Source: an uncultured Draconibacterium sp. (GTDB taxonomy: Bacteria > Bacteroidota > Bacteroidia > Bacteroidales > Prolixibacteraceae). From it: a stretch of DNA of 64,000 nt. The translations under genes were made by a program, and so were the position numbers. Positions 54,950 to 62,553 of this stretch are shown piece by piece (the stretch's first letter is position 1; every line of letters starts with the position of its first letter). The notes under the pieces were generated by a model. It did not search any database. It was not told where the DNA came from and saw nothing but the letters and a program-made list of their open reading frames with translations. The DNA is taken from positions 62,001 through 126,000 of the forward strand of contig CANLMQ010000015.1 of NCBI GenBank assembly GCA_947492175.1, written 5' to 3'.

Positions 54950-56068
54950 ATGGAAAACACTTATAAATACGAAAGACTACATTCACTTGATGCTTTACGT
55001 GGCTTCGATATGTTTTGGATTATGGGAGGCAGTGTCATCTTTATTGAGCTTGGAAAATTAACAGGGTGGCCTATTTTAGAATGGTGGTCGGAACAACTTA
55101 ATCATGTAGAATGGCATGGTTTCCATTTTTACGATATGATCTTTCCGTTGTTTCTTTTTTTAGCTGGTGTATCTTTCCCTTTTTCACTGGCTAAACGCCT
55201 GGTAATGAATAATAGCCATAAAACAGCTTATAGTCACATAGTTAAACGCGGACTGATACTTGTAATTTTTGGTATTCTATACAATAATGGCGTTAGTTTC
55301 AATTTTTCCGAAATGCGTTATGGTAGCGTTTTGGGACATATTGGTTTGGCATGGATGTTTGCCGCATTAATCTTTATGAATACCAGTTTTATTTATCGTA
55401 TAATTTGGTTTTGGGCATTACTGATCGGCTACTGGCTTTTACTTCTATTTTTTCCGGCCCCCGATCTTTTTTCAACCGATCCTTTTTCACTAGAAGGAAA
55501 TTTACCAGGTTATCTTGATCGCCTTCTTAGTCCAGGAACATTATATCTAGGAGTTTTTGATCCGAGTGGGTTTTTCACAACTCCACCTTCAATAGGCACT
55601 GCATTGTTAGGTATGTTAACAGGAGAATTTGTATTATCAAAAAGACTGCATAATACACCATTACGTAAGTTTTTTTACATGGTTTTTATTGCAGGACTCC
55701 TTCTAATAATTGGAAAGGTATGGAATACTAATTTTCCAATTAATAAAATGTTATGGTCAAGTTCTTTTGTATGCTGGGCTGGTGGATTGAGCCTTCTCTT
55801 TTTCGCTGTTTTCTATCTCGCTATTGATATATGGAAATTTAAAAACTGGGCATTCCCTTTCAGGGTAATTGGCATGAATCCACTAACAATTTATCTAGCA
55901 TTAAGAATAGTAAACGCTAAGTCTGCGTCCAGGTTTTTCTTTGAAGGTATTAACTCTATTCTTCCTGAAAGTTGGAACGGTATAATTATTAATGGAATTG
56001 GAGTTGCCACAGTTAGTTGGATATTCTTGTTTATACTTTACAAGAAGAAAATCTTTCTGAAAATCTGA
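54950..56068 (+). CDS. HGSNAT-like membrane acyltransferase (DUF5009-type)
   Basis: 372 residues with about 10 membrane helices and no signal peptide. The N-terminus ERLHSLDALRGFDMFWIMGG, the FYDMIFPLFLFLAGVSFPFSL helix and HIVKRGLILVIFGILYN, with a C-terminal RVIGMNPLTIYLALRIV, define the heparan-alpha-glucosaminide N-acetyltransferase-like/DUF5009 family of Bacteroidota. The eukaryotic member moves acetyl groups from cytosolic acetyl-CoA onto glucosamine across the membrane. The gene lies between GH105 and a GH89-like glycosidase, so acetylation of a hexosamine terminus before cleavage is plausible (inference). Another acyl acceptor in the periplasm remains possible. Confidence 0.85.
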   Translation: MENTYKYERLHSLDALRGFDMFWIMGGSVIFIELGKLTGWPILEWWSEQLNHVEWHGFHFYDMIFPLFLFLAGVSFPFSLAKRLVMNNSHKTAYSHIVKRGLILVIFGILYNNGVSFNFSEMRYGSVLGHIGLAWMFAALIFMNTSFIYRIIWFWALLIGYWLLLLFFPAPDLFSTDPFSLEGNLPGYLDRLLSPGTLYLGVFDPSGFFTTPPSIGTALLGMLTGEFVLSKRLHNTPLRKFFYMVFIAGLLLIIGKVWNTNFPINKMLWSSSFVCWAGGLSLLFFAVFYLAIDIWKFKNWAFPFRVIGMNPLTIYLALRIVNAKSASRFFFEGINSILPESWNGIIINGIGVATVSWIFLFILYKKKIFLKI

Positions 56069-56107
56069 TAGTTGTCAAAGGTCAAATCTTAGTTTTAAAA
56101 AAATTAG

Positions 56108-56224
56108 ATGATAAATCGTAGAACATTTATAAAACAGATAGTAATTGCGGGGGGCAGAAGTAATTCAGACTTTTCTCTTTTAAAAATGAATAATTTTCAA
56201 CTTGTCAGTTATTATGACCTTTGA
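56108..56224 (+). pseudogene. Vestigial twin-arginine (Tat) leader fragment
   Basis: A 38-codon frame begins MINRRTFIKQIVIAGG, a textbook Tat signal start (NRRTFIK) as found on Bacteroidota sulfatases and Gfo/Idh/MocA proteins. It loses similarity after about residue 17 and stops at 56222-56224. No mature domain follows in any frame. It is most likely the stump of a deleted exported enzyme gene. A genuine micro-peptide is less likely. Confidence 0.5.
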
Positions 56225-56291
56225 GAAGAAGAATATGGAAATTCAAAATTTAGACAATAAAAATATCAATGAAAATTTAGCTTTAACAAAA

Positions 56292-58736
56292 ATGAAAAAA
56301 AACATATTATTCTCTTTAATCCTATTATGTCTTTTTATTAATAATGGATATAGTAATCAGTTTATTAACAAAAGTACAGATACTTTAAAAATACTTATTC
56401 CCACTACAGGAGAGAAAGCTTATGAAATAGCAGGACAAACCTTTGCCAATATATGGGAGAAAGTTACTGGAGAGAAACCGTCGGTTTATTATATGGAACC
56501 AGACCAGCGTGAACTCCCTGAAGGAAAGATTATCCTCATCGGTTCAGATGCAGTCAATCCAGTGGTTCATGAACTGATTCGAGAAGGAACACTAGAAAGC
56601 CTGGATATACAATATGGCGGAGATAATTATCGGATGCTTTCCCTTTCAAGAAACGGAAGCAACTATCTTATCTTGGCAGGAGGGAGCGGTCGCTCTACTA
56701 TTTATGCTGTTTATGATTTTTTTCGCAAACAGGCAGGGGCGGAATACTTTTGGGACGGTGATATTATTCCGGAGAAGCAACAAGTACAACTATCGGGGAT
56801 CGATGTACTCGAAAAACCACATTTTGAATACCGCGGACTTCGGTATTTCGCACACCGCGGACTGCACCGTTTTCAAGCTGAACACTGGGATCTGGAGGAC
56901 TGGAAAAGGGAAATTGACTGGTTGATGAAAAAAAGATTCAATCTGTTTATGATACGTACAGGAATTGATGACCTCTTTCAGCGGGCTTTCCCCGAAGATG
57001 TTCCCTATCCTCCTGTTGATGAACAGGATCCTGATGCAGAGCAAAGAAGTTATAATGATCGCACTTCATTCTGGCCTTTAAAATACAGAGGAGAGCTTCG
57101 TAAACAGGTTTTGCAATACGCAAGAGACAGAGGCCTGCTTCACCCTGAAGATATTGGTACGATCACTCACTGGTATTCTCATACGCCAAGTTCATTTTAT
57201 AAAAATAACCCGGATTTTCCGGTTATTACGAATCAGCGTTCCGGTTATTCGCTTCCAAGCCATGCCATTTGGGATATTGAAGCCCAGGAAACATGGGACG
57301 CATACTGGAAATTAACTGAAACACATATCAAGGAATTTGGAGACAACTCTCCACGTATGTTTCATACAATTGGAATGGCAGAACGGGTCTTTGGTAAGAG
57401 CGACATAGAAAACCTGCAGAGTAAATTGTATGTGTACAGAAAAACACAGCAAAAACTCAGGGAACATTACCCAGACCAGCCACTATTAATTGGTAGTTGG
57501 GATTTTATTGGATGGAAATGGACAGATGAAGGTGTACAACAGTTAATGAGCGAATTTGATCCGACCCGCACGATTTTGCTCGATTACACTTCTGATAAAG
57601 ATGATAAAGTAACATATCGTGACTGGGATGTACATAATAAATTCCCATGGATTTTCGGAATATTTCATTCTCTTGCAAAAAACAGCGACATCCATGAAGA
57701 CTACAGCATTCTTACCCCAAGACTCAAAGAAGCTGCAGCTGACCCAAAGTGTATAGGGTTTATTACCTGGCCGGAAATCTCGCATAGCGACACCTACCTT
57801 TTAGAATATTTTGCCGACAATAGCTGGCAACCGGATAAAACAGAAATTGAAATAGCAACGAAACATTTCTGTGAAAAACGGTATCTCGAGGAAATAGAAA
57901 AGGAAATGAAACAAATTTGGGATGAATTCTTAAATATATCACAAACACTCCATTGGGGATTACCTGGCAGTACCATTTTATTTTGGGAACCACAATTCCG
58001 GATTTTATCCGGTGATGGTTTTATTAGCCATACGCCACAGAACATAGAAAATCTGGATAAAGATTTACAACGGGTAATGACCGGTTTAACAGATGCACCT
58101 AAAGTCCTAAAAAAACTGTCTCTTTTAGCATCAAATAATTATGATAATTCATTGTGGCGAAGAGATGTGCTTGATATGGCAAGAACTATTGCCAGCAGGG
58201 CAATATTTGCCTCACTGGCTCAAGGGACAATGCAGGTAACAGCATCAAAGAATATTAAAAGTAGCGAAAAAGAAATCAAGAGAATTTCTAAACTCAACAA
58301 GCAATTAATGGCATCTCTTAGCGACATATTGGCCATGTCCGATGACTTTTCTATGTATGCAAGTTTGAAGCAACTGGAAAAAGCAGAGCAACTCAATGGA
58401 ATTCCTTCAATATTGAATCCACATTCAGAGCAGGCATTAAAAGGAAATGCAGAAAACAATTATTGCCGCAGTCATCACTATGAACTGGTAGAATATGTTT
58501 ACCGACCGGAACTGGAATTTTACTGGGATTGGTTTCTTAAGCGTATCAAATCAGATGCTTCCACAGAGTGGAAACGTCCGGCAGAATTTAAAAAACAAGA
58601 AAAATTGATCGAAGACAAATTTTATGCAACTCCACTATCGGAAATGGCACCCACTAAACCTCGCAATGCAAAAAGTCTTGAAGATACTTTAAATTATTTG
58701 GAAGAGTTGATAAATGAATTACTTAATGAGAGATAA
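56292..58736 (+). CDS. Secreted GH89-like glycoside hydrolase (alpha-N-acetylglucosaminidase-like)
   Basis: 814 residues from the ATG at 56292; the frame is open 30 codons further up but only this start gives a signal peptide (MKKNILFSLILLCLFINNGYS). An N-terminal GH20/GH67-like alpha-beta domain (about 25-150: ANIWEKVTGEKPSVYYMEPD, GGSGRSTIYAVYDFFRKQAG) is followed by a TIM barrel (about 160-480). Barrel motifs resemble GH89: WDLEDWKREIDWLMKKRFNL, FPWIFGIFHSLAKNSDIHED and TWPEISHSDTYLLEYFADNS. The C-terminal domain is helical (about 500-814). The similarity to NAGLU-type enzymes is moderate and by eye, so another clan member (GH115/GH67-like) is possible. It is the last of the secreted enzymes in the locus and follows the HGSNAT-like gene. 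Confidence 0.65.
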   Translation: MKKNILFSLILLCLFINNGYSNQFINKSTDTLKILIPTTGEKAYEIAGQTFANIWEKVTGEKPSVYYMEPDQRELPEGKIILIGSDAVNPVVHELIREGTLESLDIQYGGDNYRMLSLSRNGSNYLILAGGSGRSTIYAVYDFFRKQAGAEYFWDGDIIPEKQQVQLSGIDVLEKPHFEYRGLRYFAHRGLHRFQAEHWDLEDWKREIDWLMKKRFNLFMIRTGIDDLFQRAFPEDVPYPPVDEQDPDAEQRSYNDRTSFWPLKYRGELRKQVLQYARDRGLLHPEDIGTITHWYSHTPSSFYKNNPDFPVITNQRSGYSLPSHAIWDIEAQETWDAYWKLTETHIKEFGDNSPRMFHTIGMAERVFGKSDIENLQSKLYVYRKTQQKLREHYPDQPLLIGSWDFIGWKWTDEGVQQLMSEFDPTRTILLDYTSDKDDKVTYRDWDVHNKFPWIFGIFHSLAKNSDIHEDYSILTPRLKEAAADPKCIGFITWPEISHSDTYLLEYFADNSWQPDKTEIEIATKHFCEKRYLEEIEKEMKQIWDEFLNISQTLHWGLPGSTILFWEPQFRILSGDGFISHTPQNIENLDKDLQRVMTGLTDAPKVLKKLSLLASNNYDNSLWRRDVLDMARTIASRAIFASLAQGTMQVTASKNIKSSEKEIKRISKLNKQLMASLSDILAMSDDFSMYASLKQLEKAEQLNGIPSILNPHSEQALKGNAENNYCRSHHYELVEYVYRPELEFYWDWFLKRIKSDASTEWKRPAEFKKQEKLIEDKFYATPLSEMAPTKPRNAKSLEDTLNYLEELINELLNER

Positions 58737-58861
58737 GCTTATTGAATAATATCCATGACCGAAAGACATAATTTCATTAAATAGATATTAGTCGGTGAGG
58801 CAAAAAAAGAATTTGAAAAATAACCAATTGACGAGTTAATAACTCTATAAAAACGAATACA

Positions 58862-59908
58862 ATGAGTGTAAAAGAAACAGGGGTAAGTTACTACGGATTA
58901 AACTACCCGGAACATGCTGAAAAGGATTTTAAAGAGATGATTGCCCACAACTGCAATGCAGTTATCCTGGCGCTTTCAGAGTTTGATATTGACTTTTGGT
59001 TCCCAAACATTGTTAAAATTACCAAAGTCGCAAAGGACTTAGGGTTAAAAGTATACCTGGATACCTGGGGCATCGGTAAATGGTTTGGCGGGGAGCCGCC
59101 TAGTGTGTTCCTTAACAATAACGCAGGTAACAGGCAGGTTTCGGCCTTTACCAACGAACCGCTTCCCGCTGCCTGTTTTAATACAAAAGCATTTAGGAAT
59201 TATTTTTATGGCCTTTGTGAGAAACTGGCAACTGAAGTGGAGGCCGACGGCTTTTTCTGGGATGAACCCCATTATGCCCTTCCCAAAAGTTATGCATCTA
59301 TTACAGGAGGCGCCGGCGATGATTGGTCGTGCCGCTGCCCAATATGCCAGGAACAATTCAGAGCACTGTATGGCTACGAGATGCCCCGGGTAATGACTAA
59401 AGAAGTAATTGCATTCCGAGAAAACAATGCGCTTGAAATCTTGACACACGCTTCTGAAAAGATAAAAAGGATTTGCCCGGAAAGCCGTATTGTCTGCTGT
59501 GTACATGCCACAATTAATTCCTACTATGTAAAAGAAAACAGGGGCTACGACGATTGGGATAAAGTAGGTAAAACAGATGCCTTTGATGTATTCAGTACCA
59601 CCATATTAAATTATAACCTGCCCCGTAGTTATTTTAAGTCCATTACACAACGTACAGTTGAAATTGCAAAAAAATATGGTAAAGGTTCGCAGCGGTGGTT
59701 AATGGGCTATTACAACGAACCGGAAAACCTGCAAGAAATAAAGGATATCGCCCACCTGTACAGTGATATGGGTGTTGAGAGCCTGTTTACCTGGACTTAT
59801 CGCGGCGGCCACGGTACGGTACTTGCTGCCCCCCGTGCCCTCGAATTATGGGATATGCTCGGGGAAGCCTACGGCGAGGTGTTAGATGACAAATACAAAA
59901 TCAAATAA
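58862..59908 (+). CDS. Cytoplasmic TIM-barrel glycosidase-like protein of unknown specificity
   Basis: 348 residues without signal peptide. The sequence reads as an alpha/beta barrel: GVSYYGLNYPEHAEKDFKEM, CNAVILALSEFDIDFW, GLKVYLDTWGIGKWF, EADGFFWDEPHYALP, SRIVCCVHATINSYY, GVESLFTWTYRGGHGT. DEPHY at strand four and the late WTYRGGHG tip are placed like active-site residues of clan GH-A-type hydrolases. A conserved-looking CRCPICQEQF in the insertion may bind a metal. I do not recognise a named family. It is the first gene of a five-gene operon with SIS, Gfo/Idh/MocA and SSS proteins. A role in intracellular processing of an imported glycoside is inference. Confidence 0.7.
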   Translation: MSVKETGVSYYGLNYPEHAEKDFKEMIAHNCNAVILALSEFDIDFWFPNIVKITKVAKDLGLKVYLDTWGIGKWFGGEPPSVFLNNNAGNRQVSAFTNEPLPAACFNTKAFRNYFYGLCEKLATEVEADGFFWDEPHYALPKSYASITGGAGDDWSCRCPICQEQFRALYGYEMPRVMTKEVIAFRENNALEILTHASEKIKRICPESRIVCCVHATINSYYVKENRGYDDWDKVGKTDAFDVFSTTILNYNLPRSYFKSITQRTVEIAKKYGKGSQRWLMGYYNEPENLQEIKDIAHLYSDMGVESLFTWTYRGGHGTVLAAPRALELWDMLGEAYGEVLDDKYKIK

Positions 59909-59922
59909 TTCAAAAAAATAGT

Positions 59923-60678
59923 ATGGAAGCTTCAGACTTAGGATTTCTGGAAAAAGCAGTGGATCTGCTGAAAAAGGTAAAAGACAACCAATCAGAAAAT
60001 ATGGACAAAGCCACCGACCTGATGGTTGGGGCTATTGAGCGCGACGAATTGATTCATGTTTACGGAGGCGGCGGACACACCACTCTGGTAATGGGAGAAA
60101 TGTTTTTCCGTGCCGGTGGCCTGGCCAATATCAATCCGATCATGGAAACTGGTCTTTCTGTATTCAACCAGGCACTAAAATACCTGGAACTGGAACGTAC
60201 CGTAAATTACGGAAGCGCCATTGTAAAATACTACCCCATTCAAAAAGGAGAAGTATTTATTATTTTTCACAATATCGGGATTAACCCGGCCACCATCGAT
60301 GCAGCGCTTGAAGCCAAGGAAAAAGGAGCAAGGATTATTGCTGTAAGTTCTTCCTACTGGCAGGATGAAATGCCGGAAGATCATTTTATCCGGCACCCCA
60401 ATAAAATGAATTTATTCGATATCGCCGACGTATGCATTGACGACTATAATCCTACCGGTGATGCTTTGTTAAAAATTGATGGGCTGGATACACCGTTTGC
60501 CCCGGTATCCAACATAGTTGATTTTTACATCGCACACTGGCTGGAAATCGGAACCATAAAAAAGTGTGTGGAAAAAGGAATTACACCGCCGGTCTGGTCC
60601 AGCGCCAACACCCCGGGCGGAGATAAAATCAATGCCCAATATGTCCAGAAATATATGCCCCGCGTAAAGTGTTTGTAG
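59923..60678 (+). CDS. SIS-domain sugar isomerase-like protein (UPF0309-type)
   Basis: 251 residues. The N-terminal helix is followed by a SIS fold: IERDELIHVYGGGGHTTLVMGEMFFRAGG, KGEVFIIFHNIGINPATIDA, ALEAKEKGARIIAVSSSYWQDE and the C-terminal APVSNIVDFYIAHWLEIG. The layout matches the UPF0309/sugar-isomerase-domain family rather than GmhA or GlmS. It would bind a phosphosugar or sugar acid in the cytoplasm. The gene starts 14 bases after the barrel protein and 16 bases before the Gfo-like gene, so it belongs to the same operon. The reaction is unknown. Confidence 0.85.
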   Translation: MEASDLGFLEKAVDLLKKVKDNQSENMDKATDLMVGAIERDELIHVYGGGGHTTLVMGEMFFRAGGLANINPIMETGLSVFNQALKYLELERTVNYGSAIVKYYPIQKGEVFIIFHNIGINPATIDAALEAKEKGARIIAVSSSYWQDEMPEDHFIRHPNKMNLFDIADVCIDDYNPTGDALLKIDGLDTPFAPVSNIVDFYIAHWLEIGTIKKCVEKGITPPVWSSANTPGGDKINAQYVQKYMPRVKCL

Positions 60679-60694
60679 TAAACAGATAAAAATA

Positions 60695-61423
60695 ATGACA
60701 GATAATAACATAGAGAGTGCATTAAAAAAGTTGATGCAGAAATATGAAGTAAAAGGCCATCCCCGGTTGAACTTATTACCGGGATGGCATTTTATAGGGA
60801 CAAAGCTAAATGATATTGATGTTCCCTTATTTTCATGGCGTTCGAACCGCCGGTTTACGGAATTGCAGAAACTTGTTTCTGACCAGGTGGTTGAAGAGGT
60901 CAGCATGCTGCGTTTTAGCAGCTTCGGAAGTAAGGAAGGGTGGAGCCTGGAGGCATTAATGTATCGGGAATTTGATATTTGCGAATTTATAAGCGGCAGC
61001 AAAATTGTTTCGCTTCATGCCGTTTTTAGTGATAATTCGACCGGGAATATTATCGTAAAACTCGCGAATGGAGTTATTGGGAGTATTGAAGTTGGAATAC
61101 AGGCCCCTGTTGGCCGACGCCTGCTTGAGAGGCACGAAATTATAGCCCGCCGGGGCGTGGCAAGCGACATGGTTGTCGATACGCAGGTTCCCCAAGGTTC
61201 GGTTTATACATTTACCCGTGAAGGTGAATCTGTTTACAAAGATGTTGACGACGAATTATTTGGGCTGGATGAATTTCAGGTAGAATGGGTCCGCTCGGCA
61301 TTCGAAATACAGAAAGCTCCTGGTAAAGTCCCGGGATTAATAGCCCGGCATGCCTGGTTGTCCCGGTTGGTGGATACCGCTTTAGTCTCAAATTCTGAGA
61401 AACAAAAAATGGAGGTTATATAA
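60695..61423 (+). CDS. Gfo/Idh/MocA C-terminal-domain-like protein lacking the NAD-binding domain
   Basis: 242 residues without a Rossmann motif. The segment IIVKLANGVIGSIEVGIQAP, then HEIIARRGVASDMVVDTQVP and DELFGLDEFQVEWVRSAFEI, ends in LIARHAWLSRLVDTALVS. It resembles the beta-sheet substrate domain and final helix of Gfo/Idh/MocA oxidoreductases. The usual N-terminal GxGxxG nucleotide site and the lysine motif are missing, replaced by a short helical start (IESALKKLMQKYEVKGHPRL). It starts 16 bases after the SIS gene and ends one base before the full-length Gfo/Idh/MocA gene. It may therefore be a non-catalytic partner of that enzyme (inference). The similarity is by eye and moderate. 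Confidence 0.6.
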   Translation: MTDNNIESALKKLMQKYEVKGHPRLNLLPGWHFIGTKLNDIDVPLFSWRSNRRFTELQKLVSDQVVEEVSMLRFSSFGSKEGWSLEALMYREFDICEFISGSKIVSLHAVFSDNSTGNIIVKLANGVIGSIEVGIQAPVGRRLLERHEIIARRGVASDMVVDTQVPQGSVYTFTREGESVYKDVDDELFGLDEFQVEWVRSAFEIQKAPGKVPGLIARHAWLSRLVDTALVSNSEKQKMEVI

Positions 61424-61424
61424 A

Positions 61425-62510
61425 ATGGATAAGATGAAACCAGTTAAAATCGCAATATTGTCACTCACCCACGGACATACCCGTAAATATTTCCAAACAT
61501 TGAATGATAATCCCGGGTTTGAGTGGATAGCCGTTTCCGCCGAATCGGAGAAAGTGCGCGATATATTTTTAAAGAGCGGTTATGATGTCCCATGCTACAT
61601 GAGCGATGAGGAAATGTTTGAAAAACACCCTGATATAGAGGCCGTAGTGATGGCCTCGGCAAACAGCAAACATATTGAACAATTCAGGATGTGTGCAGAC
61701 CGTGGAATCCACATCTTATCGATGAAAATACCTTCTTTTAATATAAAGGAGTACGATGAAATGGTTGAACTTGCGGAAACCTCAGGAATTGTATGTCAAG
61801 TGGAACTCGAGTTGCATTATAACCCGGTGGTAAACAGGATACAAAATCTTATTTCACAAAAACAGCTGGGAAAAATATCCGGATTCAATGCCACCAATAT
61901 TACGCTTTCCCCGGTATGGGCTTTCCCCTGGCAGGGAGTGCCTGAGCAGAGTTACGGGAAACGGCTTTCCTTGTCTCCTCGTGATAAACGTTTCAGGGGC
62001 GGGGCACTTTGTGACCATCCCCATGTCTTCGATATGATTCGCTGGCTTACCAACAGTGATTTTGAATACATTTTTGCCGAAGCAGGGCCCAATATCCGGA
62101 AAGAACTGGAAGTAGAAGACATTCTCCTGGTAAACGGAAAAATGAAAAACGGGGTGAGCTTTTTGTTTGACCCGTCCTGGTCGCGGATGGAAGAACGGCT
62201 GGAAGTCCCCGCTCCGGGCTGGGAGGTGTTTCCCAAACGTATGGAGGTCAATCTTACTATCAGCGGAGAAAACGGGGTGATGCTCGCCGACTGTTTTGGG
62301 CCAAACGTTTACCATAATGGCGCACCCAACGACAGATATACTGTACAATACACCTATTTCGACGAATGGATTGGGATGATGGACGAGTTTATCGATTGTG
62401 TCCGGAATAAAAAAACACCTAAAATAAATCTTGAGTGGCACAGAAAATCTATTGAAGCAATGAATGCCTGCTATGAAAGTATTCATACTGGACAACCAGT
62501 GTATATATAA
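61425..62510 (+). CDS. Gfo/Idh/MocA-family oxidoreductase
   Basis: 361 residues. The N-terminal Rossmann domain begins VKIAILSLTHGHTRKYFQTL and contains the PDIEAVVMASANSKHIEQFRM strand-loop. The catalytic lysine region is ILSMKIPSFN, where most relatives have EKP. The substrate domain carries GGALCDHPHVFDMIRWL, the D-x2-H motif of the family, and the C-terminus ends ESIHTGQPVYI. No GxGxxG is visible in the usual spelling; SLTHGHT takes its place, so cofactor binding may be modified. It starts one base after the domain-only paralogue and lies next to an SSS symporter. A sugar or inositol-like polyol dehydrogenase is likely, with substrate unknown. Confidence 0.88.
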   Translation: MDKMKPVKIAILSLTHGHTRKYFQTLNDNPGFEWIAVSAESEKVRDIFLKSGYDVPCYMSDEEMFEKHPDIEAVVMASANSKHIEQFRMCADRGIHILSMKIPSFNIKEYDEMVELAETSGIVCQVELELHYNPVVNRIQNLISQKQLGKISGFNATNITLSPVWAFPWQGVPEQSYGKRLSLSPRDKRFRGGALCDHPHVFDMIRWLTNSDFEYIFAEAGPNIRKELEVEDILLVNGKMKNGVSFLFDPSWSRMEERLEVPAPGWEVFPKRMEVNLTISGENGVMLADCFGPNVYHNGAPNDRYTVQYTYFDEWIGMMDEFIDCVRNKKTPKINLEWHRKSIEAMNACYESIHTGQPVYI

Positions 62511-62553
62511 TTCATCTCATCAAATTACTAAATCATAGAATAAATAATTCAAT

